This document shows positions 1 through 6,408 of a stretch of DNA of 11,400 bases, in pieces. The notes under the pieces are model-generated. The model had not been told where the DNA came from. It searched no databases and saw only the letters and a program-made list of their open reading frames with translations. The stretch is taken from contig CACYBJ010000294.1 of the NCBI GenBank assembly GCA_902772565.1, positions 1 through 11,400 of the forward strand, written 5' to 3'. Source of the DNA: an uncultured Lachnospiraceae bacterium (lineage in GTDB: Bacteria > Bacillota > Clostridia > Lachnospirales > Lachnospiraceae). The first letter of the stretch is position 1; every line of letters starts with the position of its first letter. The translations under genes and the position numbers were made by a program.

Positions 1-769
1 CGCACTCGATAAGTACCCAGTCATAAAGAGGTCTGTGATCCTCAAATTCCAGTGTACAAATGGAATGGGTAATGCCTTCGATGGCATCTTCAATAGGATG
101 TGCAAAATCATACATCGGATAAATACACCATTTATCACCTGTATTATGATGTGTCATGCGGGAAACACGGTAGATTACGGGGTCTCTCATGTTAATATTG
201 GGAGATGCCATATCTATTTTTGCACGAAGAACGCATGCACCGTCCTCAAACTCTCCGTTCTTCATTTTCTCGAAAAGCTCAAGGTTTTCTTCGATGCTTC
301 GGTCACGATTCGGTGAATTCTTACCGGGCTCCGTAAGGGTGCCTCTGTATGCTCTTATTTCTTCGGCGGAAAGGTCATCCACATAGGCTTTTCCGTTCTT
401 TATAAGAGTAAGGGCAGATTCATACATTGTATCAAAATAATTTGATGCAAAGAAAATCCTTTCGCCGAAATCACCGCCGACCCATTTAACATCCTTTGCG
501 ATATTATCAACGAACTCAATCTTTTCTTTGGTAGGATTGGTATCGTCAAAACGCATATTGAATTTTCCGTTATACTTCTTTGCAAGTCCGTAATTTAAAA
601 GTATGGACTTTGCATGTCCGATATGGAGATAACCGTTAGGCTCGGGAGGGAATCGTGTGATTACGGTTTCACATCTTCCCTCCGCGAGATCTGAATCAAT
701 AATATTTTCGATAAAGTTTTTGCTTTCCTTTACCTCGGATTCTCCGTTTACTCTCTCTTCTTCACTCAT
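1..769 (-). CDS. glnS: Glutaminyl-tRNA synthetase, N-terminal 256 residues (cut by window edge)
   Basis: This enzyme charges tRNA-Gln with glutamine in the cytoplasm, using ATP. It is a class I synthetase. The visible part matches the GlnRS catalytic domain closely. It shows RFPPEPNGYLHIGHAKS (HIGH motif at residues 49-52), then RFDDTNP (73-79), YRGTLTEPGKNSP (141-153), LRAKIDMASP (181-190) and WCIYPMYDFAHPIEDAIEGI (214-233). The spacing and the PPEPNGYLHIGHAKS form separate it from GluRS. The start is ATG at 769, with AAGAGG five bases upstream (775-780). The KMSKS loop and anticodon-binding domains lie beyond the left edge, so a fusion such as a C-terminal YqeY domain cannot be judged. It begins 22 bases after the preceding membrane-protein gene with no terminator between them, so the two are probably co-transcribed. 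No T-box leader is present. Confidence 0.96.
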   Translation of the reverse strand, partial: MSEEERVNGESEVKESKNFIENIIDSDLAEGRCETVITRFPPEPNGYLHIGHAKSILLNYGLAKKYNGKFNMRFDDTNPTKEKIEFVDNIAKDVKWVGGDFGERIFFASNYFDTMYESALTLIKNGKAYVDDLSAEEIRAYRGTLTEPGKNSPNRDRSIEENLELFEKMKNGEFEDGACVLRAKIDMASPNINMRDPVIYRVSRMTHHNTGDKWCIYPMYDFAHPIEDAIEGITHSICTLEFEDHRPLYDWVLIEC

Positions 770-791
770 AAAAACCTCTTGTCAAACGGCA

Positions 792-1976
792 TTATTTCAA
801 CAAATCACTCATGCCGGAATTATTATTTTTTTCAAGAGCATCATACTTGTTGGTAGATGCGCCCGAACCTCCGCCGCCTGCATCATCGTATTTCTTGGCA
901 AGAGCCTCAACTCCGCTGAAGGTTTCAAGCGGTGTGTTAAGAATCTTCTGCTGCTCCTCAAGTTCTTTAAGCTCAAGTTCTTTCTTTTTCTTCTTCCAGT
1001 CGAGAACAAGCTTAATAACAATAAGAATTGCAATAACAATGATCAAAGCAATAACCACTTTGTAAGCATTGGACTTTGTCTTTGCTCCGGGAAGCTTATC
1101 ATAATCAACTACAGCAACGGAGAACTGAATTCCGGTCTTGTTGTAGAAGTCTTTTGCTGTTCCCTGAAGTGATGATGTGGAATCGATCCAGTTAAGATCG
1201 TCAAAGATCATCTTACTGTCGAATTTCTTTTCGGACTTGATCTTTGTGTCACCGATATACTGACTTGTGTAATCGGCAAGAGCACTGGAAATCTGGAGTC
1301 CTACATCATCCTGATAATAATTATCGTAAAGATCGAAAAGTGCATCGAATGATGAACCTACAACCACTTCCGCATTGGATCCGAACTTAATGCACTGGAT
1401 CTCGCTGTCTAATACTTCCGAATAGGCAACGTAGAAAATCATGATATCTTCACGTTTGCCGTAATGCTTATCATAGAATTTCTCGGCTGCATTATTAACT
1501 ACAGTATCACTAATGGAACCCTTTTTATTACCGGAGCAGGCACCGATTCCCGCAAATATGGCCACAAGGACCAAAAGGAAAATTATTACAGGAAGTAAAG
1601 CTGCCGTAGAGCATCCGCCGCCTGTGCTTCTTCTTACAGGACGTGAAGAACTGTAATGGGTTCTTCTGTAGCCCGGTCTCGGTGGTGGCGGAGGCGGTAC
1701 CGGTCTGTTATAGCCCGGACGATAACCGGATGAATAACCCGGACGCGGGCCCTGTGGTCTTGAAGGTCTTCCAGAAGGACCTGCGGGTCTTGACGGTCTG
1801 TTTGATGAACCTGCAGGTCTGGACGGCCTGCTCGGTGACCCTGCGGGTCTTGAGGGTCTGTTAACTGATGATGACCTGTTGGTTGTGGAACTTCCGGATC
1901 TGTGTGTTCCGCCGCCGTGCGAAGATGAACTGCTTCCGCCGGGTCTTGAACCGGAACCCCCTGTTGTTCTTCCCAT
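792..1976 (-). CDS. Two-pass membrane protein with Arg/Pro repeats; TPM-like ectodomain (paralogue of the gene at 2011-3393)
   Basis: I do not recognise a named family for this 394-residue protein. The order is: a Ser/Gly/Arg-rich N-terminus (1-38); four 10-residue repeats of the form NRPSRPAGSP (39-78); a Tyr/Pro segment with six prolines in a row (79-118); membrane helix 1 (about 124-147); a domain of about 155 residues; membrane helix 2 (about 305-326); a Lys/Glu-rich probable coiled coil (327-346); and a Gly/Ser/Asn tail. Positive charges lie before helix 1 and after helix 2, so both ends are probably cytoplasmic and the middle domain outside. The middle domain shares REDxMxFxVxYS, VGxS, FDxYDxxY, WIDS, TGxQ and DYDxLP with the paralogue encoded just upstream. 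The start ATG has AGGGAGG seven bases upstream. The stop lies 22 bases before glnS. Function is unknown; a role at the envelope is only inferred. Confidence 0.85.
   Translation of the reverse strand: MGRTTGGSGSRPGGSSSSSHGGGTHRSGSSTTNRSSSVNRPSRPAGSPSRPSRPAGSSNRPSRPAGPSGRPSRPQGPRPGYSSGYRPGYNRPVPPPPPPRPGYRRTHYSSSRPVRRSTGGGCSTAALLPVIIFLLVLVAIFAGIGACSGNKKGSISDTVVNNAAEKFYDKHYGKREDIMIFYVAYSEVLDSEIQCIKFGSNAEVVVGSSFDALFDLYDNYYQDDVGLQISSALADYTSQYIGDTKIKSEKKFDSKMIFDDLNWIDSTSSLQGTAKDFYNKTGIQFSVAVVDYDKLPGAKTKSNAYKVVIALIIVIAILIVIKLVLDWKKKKKELELKELEEQQKILNTPLETFSGVEALAKKYDDAGGGGSGASTNKYDALEKNNNSGMSDLLK
1751..1870. repeat. Four tandem 30-bp coding repeats
   Basis: Four consecutive 30-base units (1751-1780, 1781-1810, 1811-1840, 1841-1870) share a core close to CTGCGGGTCTTGACGGTCTG on the plus strand. 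They keep the reading frame and encode four 10-residue units, xRPSRPAGxx, in the membrane protein at 792-1976. The units differ mostly by single bases. This suggests expansion by slippage or unequal recombination followed by drift. Confidence 0.9.
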
Positions 1977-2010
1977 ATACTAACCTCCCTGGTTAAAAAA
2001 TACCTATTAT

Positions 2011-3393
2011 TTACAATGAGCTGTTCCAATCGTTATCGTTCTTGATATCGTATGAACTGTACTCGCTCTCGTTGAGTCTGAATTCGGAATCAAGGGATTT
2101 CTCGTTCAGCTTATAGTCATCGGAATCCTTGTCGAAACCTTTCGAACTGTTGGCTGAAATATTCTGATCCTCCGAATACTTCTTTTCAAGATCCTTAAGT
2201 TCTGCAGATTTAAATGTCAAATCATCGGAACTGATTATGTCATTGTACGAAGTATCGCTGCCGGAGTCGTTTTCTCCCCCAAGTTCGTTGTATTCCTTAA
2301 ACGAATCCTCGCTTGCAGGAGCATTGTTTATTCCGTTGATCTTATAGCTGCCGCTTGTGGGGCCAACATCATTATGCATTCCAAAGGTTCCGAAATTACT
2401 GTTTGGAACATATGGTTCATCGTTGATCGGATCCGCCGGTGATACACCTATTCCGCTTCCGCCAGAATATGAATTACCTGTACCTGCCGAACCATACTGA
2501 TTAAGAGGCTTGTTGAGTATTTCAGTCTTTTGCTGAAGTTCCTCAAGATGTTTTTTGCTCTTCTTAATAGACTTGGTGATCAAGGAAAATACAATTATTA
2601 TGAATACAGCGGCAAATACGAATGCAACAATGGATTTAATGTTTGATGCAGATGTATTTACATTCGGCAGTTCATCATAATCCAGAATGCAGACATACAT
2701 CTGAACGCCGGTGCATGAATACAATGCCTCAATATTATCCATGAGATAGGACTTTGAATCTATCCAGCCCAGTTCATCATGAATACATGTGTAATCAAAC
2801 TCTTCTTCCGGAGTTATCGGAGTCATACCGTCCAGATCGTCAAAATAATAATCATAGATGGCTGCTGCTATCTGGATACCTACATCTTCATTGTAATTAC
2901 GGTCATAGTAATCAAAGAAGTTTTTGTAGGAATCACCGACTATATAGGATGCATCATCACCGTAGATGATATACTGCGCTTCACTGTCACCTTTTTTGGA
3001 ATATCCGACCATGAAAAGCATACAGTCTTCACGTCCGGAGCATTTGTCATCGTAGTAATCCTGAGCCTGTGTTTCAAGAACATCTTCATCTATGCTTCCC
3101 CTAGCAAAGCCGGACAATGCACCGATAAACACAGACAAAAAGGATATCATGAAATAAGCAATAATGATAAATGTTACAATAACACCTGCCGGCGTCGTAT
3201 TGTATCTTCTAGGATATGAATAATAATAGCTTCGGCCGTAGTAATGATGGTGATGATAGTGACTGCCGGAAAATGAACTCCGGGAGCCAAAACTGCTGCC
3301 ATGACTTCGACTCGAACTATGGAATCCGCCGCCGTGAAATGAATGACCGCCGCCATGACCGCCACCGCCGTGGCCGCCTCCGCCTCTTCCCAT
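2011..3393 (-). CDS. Two-pass membrane protein with His/Gly-rich N-terminus; TPM-like ectodomain
   Basis: This 460-residue protein is the first gene of its operon and the paralogue of the next gene (34-base gap). The order is: Gly/His/Ser-rich N-terminus (1-50, including GGHGGG blocks and HYHHHHYY at 45-52); a Tyr/Arg stretch; membrane helix 1 (about 69-94); an acidic domain of about 155 residues; membrane helix 2 (about 252-273); a Lys-rich probable coiled coil (274-292); and a long acidic Ser/Asn tail (300-460). Positive charges flank the helices on the N- and C-terminal sides, which predicts both tails inside and the central domain outside. The domain holds MLFMVGYS (125-132), YIIYGDDASYIVGDS (141-155), FFDYYDRNYNEDVG (159-172), DELGWIDS (206-213) and TGVQMYVCILDYDELP (228-243). 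Five cysteines (118, 124, 203, 227, 235) lie in the predicted outside part, so disulfides are possible. GGAG lies just upstream of the ATG. Function is unknown. The histidines could bind metal, but nothing here proves it. Confidence 0.85.
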   Translation of the reverse strand: MGRGGGGHGGGGHGGGHSFHGGGFHSSSRSHGSSFGSRSSFSGSHYHHHHYYGRSYYYSYPRRYNTTPAGVIVTFIIIAYFMISFLSVFIGALSGFARGSIDEDVLETQAQDYYDDKCSGREDCMLFMVGYSKKGDSEAQYIIYGDDASYIVGDSYKNFFDYYDRNYNEDVGIQIAAAIYDYYFDDLDGMTPITPEEEFDYTCIHDELGWIDSKSYLMDNIEALYSCTGVQMYVCILDYDELPNVNTSASNIKSIVAFVFAAVFIIIVFSLITKSIKKSKKHLEELQQKTEILNKPLNQYGSAGTGNSYSGGSGIGVSPADPINDEPYVPNSNFGTFGMHNDVGPTSGSYKINGINNAPASEDSFKEYNELGGENDSGSDTSYNDIISSDDLTFKSAELKDLEKKYSEDQNISANSSKGFDKDSDDYKLNEKSLDSEFRLNESEYSSYDIKNDNDWNSSL

Positions 3394-3466
3394 TTTTTCT
3401 CCTTTTCTCTCCTGCTAAAAATGCCAAAGAGAATAATACGTAATACTGATAATATCTTGTTGATTT

Positions 3467-3501
3467 ATGCATAATTTTGAGTCCGAAAACACAAAATGCA
3501 T
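3467..3501. repeat. Imperfect inverted repeat in the leader of the membrane-protein operon
   Basis: The arms ATGCATAATTTTG (3467-3479) and CAAAATGCAT (3492-3501) are complementary except for a two- to three-base bulge, with a 12-base loop. If transcription starts near 3515, the repeat lies at the start of a leader of about 120 bases and could form a hairpin. It has no run of T after it, so it is not a terminator. The stretch 3394-3607 otherwise holds only the candidate promoter and AT-rich sequence. Confidence 0.4.
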
Positions 3502-3521
3502 AAAATACCACAATTTAAATA

Positions 3522-3550
3522 ATTATATAATAACAGTATAAAAAAGTAAA
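3522..3550 (-). promoter_or_regulatory. Candidate sigma-A promoter for the membrane protein–glnS operon
   Basis: On the minus strand, TTTACT (-35, 3545-3550) and TATAAT (-10, 3522-3527) are separated by 17 bases. The start point would be near 3515, giving a leader of about 120 bases. The region is very AT-rich, so a chance match is possible. I saw no other pair this good upstream of 3393. Confidence 0.5.
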
Positions 3551-3607
3551 TAAAAAAGGGGGTATTTAGAAGACAAAAATAGTATATTTAAAGCAGGAAA
3601 ATCGCAC

Positions 3608-3646
3608 AAAAAAAGGGTTTTATAATACCTGAGTATTATAAAACCC
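3608..3646 (-). terminator. Strong intrinsic terminator after tRNA-Thr
   Basis: A perfect 14-bp stem (GGGTTTTATAATAC at 3615-3628 and its complement at 3633-3646) closes a four-base loop. On the minus strand it is followed by seven T (3608-3614). It begins only a few bases after the tRNA 3' end and separates the ispF–rlmB/tRNA block from the membrane-protein operon. Confidence 0.93.
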
Positions 3647-3649
3647 CGT

Positions 3650-3722
3650 AGCTGCCAAGCGGACTTGAACCGCCGACCTCCGCCTTACCAAGGCGACGCT
3701 CTACCGACTGAGCCATGGCAGC
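3650..3722 (-). tRNA. tRNA-Thr (anticodon GGT)
   Basis: The 73-base cloverleaf is complete. The acceptor stem is GCTGCCA/TGGCAGC (7 bp perfect) and the D stem is GCTC/GAGC. The anticodon stem TCGCC/GGCGG (one wobble) carries the loop TTGGTAA, giving anticodon GGT for threonine codons ACC and ACU. The variable loop has five bases and the T loop is TTCAAGT. The discriminator is T, and CCA is not encoded, so it must be added by tRNA nucleotidyltransferase. The gene has its own promoter and terminator. Confidence 0.96.
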
Positions 3723-3735
3723 AAGCACAATGCGT

Positions 3736-3764
3736 ATAATACCACATTGAACTCTGTTTTTCAA
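3736..3764 (-). promoter_or_regulatory. Promoter of tRNA-Thr
   Basis: The minus strand has TTGAAA (-35, 3759-3764), a 17-base spacer, and TATTAT (-10, 3736-3741). The start point would be near 3729, about seven bases before the tRNA 5' end. This spacing suits a short 5' trailer for RNase P. Confidence 0.75.
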
Positions 3765-3767
3765 TAT

Positions 3768-3816
3768 AAAAAAACAAGGAATTGCAAATTAATTTGAAAG
3801 TCGCTGTCTTGCAATT
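3768..3816 (-). terminator. Weak candidate terminator at the 3' end of rlmB
   Basis: An 8-bp perfect inverted repeat (AATTGCAA at 3780-3787 and TTGCAATT at 3809-3816) has a 21-base loop and spans the rlmB stop codon. On the minus strand it is followed five bases later by seven T (3768-3774). The stem is AT-rich and the loop long, so read-through into tRNA-Thr is likely. Confidence 0.35.
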
Positions 3817-4532
3817 TCATAGGATAACACACCCATGGCAACACTGGCATTGAGGGAATCGATGCGGCCTTTCATGGGAATCGAGGCGACAAAATCACAT
3901 TTTTCCTTTACGAGTCTGCTTACGCCCTCTCCTTCACTTCCGATAACAAGACCGATAGGTCCCTTAAGATCAAGATCGTACATAACCGTTCCGTTCATAT
4001 CGGCACATACAAACCAGAGTCCCTCTTTCTTAAGGTCTTCAATAGTTTTGCTGATATTGGTAACTTTGGCAACAGGAATGTAATTCAGTGCGCCGGCGCT
4101 GGTCCTTGCTACAGTTGCAGTAAGACCGCAGGCTCTTCTTTTGGATATGATCACACCGTGGGCGCCCACCTGCTCGGCAGTCCTTATCATGGCACCGAGA
4201 TTGTGAGGATCCTCTATTCCGTCAAGGATAATTATAAAAGGCTGTTCGTTATTATTTCTTGCATTGGCAAGTATGTCATCAACTTCGGCATAATTATAGG
4301 CTGCGGCATAACAAATAACACCCTGATGTTTTCCGGTTTCCGACATCTGATCCAGACGTTCACGTTTTACAAAGCTGATAATGCAGTCCGTTTTACGGGC
4401 TTCCCTTAATATACTCTGTATCGGACCGTCCTTACATCCGTCCAGAATAAACAGTTTATCGATGGATTTACCTGCTCTGAACGCTTCAAGAACAGCATTT
4501 CTGCCTTCAATTGTAAATTCTTCGTATCTCAT
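3789..4532 (-). CDS. rlmB: 23S rRNA 2'-O-ribose guanosine methyltransferase, SpoU/TrmH family
   Basis: The predicted reaction is AdoMet-dependent 2'-O-methylation of a guanosine in 23S rRNA (G2251 in E. coli numbering). At 247 residues it is the usual RlmB length. The N-terminal 85 residues form the substrate-binding domain (IEGRNAVLEAFRAG at 8-21, GKHQGV at 67-72). The SPOUT knot domain follows, with the three SpoU motifs: DGIEDPHNLGAMIRTAE (104-120, with the catalytic-type Asn111 and Arg117), LVIGSEGEGVSRL (195-207) and IPMKGRIDSLNASVAMGVLS (218-237). The start ATG overlaps the mrnC stop by one base (TAATG), with GGTGAT upstream, so translation is probably coupled. Its position after cysS–mrnC is typical of Firmicutes. 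A YacP-type ribonuclease often follows in Bacillus, but here a tRNA does. Confidence 0.95.
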   Translation of the reverse strand: MRYEEFTIEGRNAVLEAFRAGKSIDKLFILDGCKDGPIQSILREARKTDCIISFVKRERLDQMSETGKHQGVICYAAAYNYAEVDDILANARNNNEQPFIIILDGIEDPHNLGAMIRTAEQVGAHGVIISKRRACGLTATVARTSAGALNYIPVAKVTNISKTIEDLKKEGLWFVCADMNGTVMYDLDLKGPIGLVIGSEGEGVSRLVKEKCDFVASIPMKGRIDSLNASVAMGVLSYEIARQRLSN

Positions 4533-4969
4533 TAAATCACCATTTTAAGTAGTTCGGTAATACGTTCCATGTCATCCTTAAGATAAAGATATCCTATCAA
4601 AGCCTCAAATCCCGTAGCATTCCGGTAATCCGACGGAGTGGCATTTTTCGGCATGGTATGGGACTTGGCATTACGTCCTCTTTTAAACACACCAAGTTCC
4701 TCTTCGGTAAGAAACTCCATCAATTTAAGGGCAAATTCTCTCTGCTTTGCACAGTTAACATAGGAAATACACTTTTTATGATAGTTCTGAACCTTGTCGC
4801 AGGAATCATTAAGCAGCAAGGTGCGTATAATTATTTCATAAACGGAATCACCTATATATGCAAGCACAAGAGACGACACCTGCTTTGGGTCCGAGATCTT
4901 TTCTTTCCCGAACCTGTCACAGATATACTCATCAAGAAACGGAATATTACTCTTATTATCCTTACTCAT
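4532..4969 (-). CDS. mrnC: Mini-ribonuclease III (23S rRNA maturation)
   Basis: Mini-III is an RNase III catalytic domain without a double-stranded RNA-binding domain. In Bacillus it trims the 5' and 3' ends of 23S rRNA precursor. The 145 residues show the family signature LAYIGDSVYEIIIR (36-49, catalytic-type Asp41), the FKRGRNAKSHTMPKNA segment (95-110) and DYRNATGFEALIGYLYL (114-130, catalytic-type Glu122). The length fits the family. The gene starts three bases after the cysS stop, and its stop overlaps the rlmB start, so cysS, mrnC and rlmB form one transcript. The partner rlmB modifies the same rRNA. Confidence 0.95.
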   Translation of the reverse strand: MSKDNKSNIPFLDEYICDRFGKEKISDPKQVSSLVLAYIGDSVYEIIIRTLLLNDSCDKVQNYHKKCISYVNCAKQREFALKLMEFLTEEELGVFKRGRNAKSHTMPKNATPSDYRNATGFEALIGYLYLKDDMERITELLKMVI

Positions 4970-4972
4970 GTA

Positions 4973-6394
4973 TCAGGCCTTTTCCCAGACTGTTCCTTCT
5001 CTAGTATCTTTTATAACGATACCCTTTGAAGCAAGCTCGTCACGAATTGCATCTGCCGCAGCAAAATCCTTTGCCTTCTTGGCTTCTTTTCTCTTGGCAA
5101 TCATTTCTTCAACATATTTAACAAGTTCCGGATCCTCTGATGAAGAAGAATCGGTTTCGGCATCTGCCTTTATGAGATCAAGTCCGAGAACTTCATCGAA
5201 ACTGGAAATAAGTTTAAGTTTGGTTGCATTATTTGCATCGCTCTTTAACACATCATAAACCACCGTAAGGGCAGACGAAGTATTAAGGTCGGAGCAGAGG
5301 GCATCTTCAAAAGGTTTTCTGAATCCTGCATATTTTTCTTCATCAATATCGCCTTCGGAAGATAAAGAAAGCACTCTCTTCTTTAATTTTTCATAGGCAG
5401 ATGCCACCTGTGAAAGGACCTCCCATGAAAACTCAAGAGGCTTTCTGTAATGACTCTGGAGGCAGAACATTCTGTAGACCACAGGATTGAACTTCTTTTC
5501 TTCAAGTACGGATACGGTAAGGAAGTTGCCTTCGCTCTTACTCATTTTGCCGGACTTGTCATTAAGATGCTGGATATGGAACCAGTAATTGCACCAGCCA
5601 TGACCGAGGAAGGATTCACTCTGGGCAATTTCATTGGTATGATGCGGGAAGATATTGTCTACGCCGCCGCAGTGAATATCCAGATGCTCGCCGAGATTCT
5701 TAAGAGCAATGCAGGAACATTCAATGTGCCAGCCCGGATAACCTACGCCCCAGGGGCTGTTCCACTTAAGAGCCTGATTCTCAAACTTGGACTTGGTAAA
5801 CCAAAGCACAAAGTCATTTTTGTTCTTTTTATTTGGATCTTCGTCAACATCATCTCTTACGCCAACCAAAAGGTCGTTTTCGTTGTGTCCTGTGAGAACA
5901 TAGTAATCATCAAGTTTTGATGTATCGAAATATACGTTTTCGCCGGCCTTGTAAGCATAGCCCTTTTCAATCAAAACCTCGATCATTTCAATGAATTCGG
6001 GGATCATTGATGTAGCAGGGACAACTGCATCAGGCATGGCAATATTAAGTTTGGTACAATCGGAGAAAAAAGCGTCGGTATAGAACTTTGCAATTTCCAT
6101 AACCGTCTTATGTTCTCTTTCGGCACCTTTAAGCATTTTGTCTTCGCCTGTGTCGGCATCACTTGACAAATGGCCGACATCGGTAATGTTCATAACTCTT
6201 TTTACCTTGTAGCCAATGTACTTAAGGGCTTTTACAAGAACATCCTCTTCAATATAGGATCTTAAATTTCCTATGTGAGCATAATGATATACGGTTGGTC
6301 CGCAGGTATAAATGCTGACCTTGCCGTCTTCAAAAGGCACAAACTTCTCTACCTTTTTGCTTTTTGTGTTATACATGAAAAATCTGTCTTCCAT
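4973..6394 (-). CDS. cysS: Cysteinyl-tRNA synthetase
   Basis: This class I enzyme charges tRNA-Cys with cysteine using ATP. The 473 residues are normal for CysRS. It shows YTCGPTVYHYAHIGN (29-43, HIGH-type motif HIGN at 40-43) and SGKMSKSEGN (281-290, KMSKS motif). The zinc site that selects cysteine is complete: Cys31, Cys226 in WHIECS, then His251 and Glu255 in FPHHTNE, with the same 25-residue Cys-His spacing as E. coli Cys209-His234. The C-terminal part (320-473) is the helical DALR/anticodon region, with IAKRKEAKKAKDFAAADAIR (432-451). GGAGG lies five bases before the ATG. It starts 14 bases after the esterase gene, leaving no room for a T-box leader. Confidence 0.97.
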   Translation of the reverse strand: MEDRFFMYNTKSKKVEKFVPFEDGKVSIYTCGPTVYHYAHIGNLRSYIEEDVLVKALKYIGYKVKRVMNITDVGHLSSDADTGEDKMLKGAEREHKTVMEIAKFYTDAFFSDCTKLNIAMPDAVVPATSMIPEFIEMIEVLIEKGYAYKAGENVYFDTSKLDDYYVLTGHNENDLLVGVRDDVDEDPNKKNKNDFVLWFTKSKFENQALKWNSPWGVGYPGWHIECSCIALKNLGEHLDIHCGGVDNIFPHHTNEIAQSESFLGHGWCNYWFHIQHLNDKSGKMSKSEGNFLTVSVLEEKKFNPVVYRMFCLQSHYRKPLEFSWEVLSQVASAYEKLKKRVLSLSSEGDIDEEKYAGFRKPFEDALCSDLNTSSALTVVYDVLKSDANNATKLKLISSFDEVLGLDLIKADAETDSSSSEDPELVKYVEEMIAKRKEAKKAKDFAAADAIRDELASKGIVIKDTREGTVWEKA

Positions 6395-6408
6395 GTTATT
6401 CCTCCGAA

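Noticed and set aside
1751..1870. Possible CRISPR array (about 30-bp periodicity)
   Set aside because: The units are directly adjacent with no unique spacers, are in frame, and encode a peptide repeat.
1634..2029. 131-codon minus-strand frame rich in Asp, Arg, Gln and His
   Set aside because: It is the shifted frame of the Arg/Pro repeat region of the membrane protein. The repeats keep alternate frames open, and no ribosome-binding site or known domain is present.
5450..5920. 156-codon plus-strand frame inside cysS
   Set aside because: It is antisense to the catalytic core of a well-supported synthetase and matches no known family.
4970..6408. T-box riboswitch before cysS, or similarly before glnS or pheA
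   Set aside because: The gaps before these genes (14, 22 and a short post-terminator stretch) are far too small for a T-box, and no AGGGTGGNACCGCG-like motif was seen.
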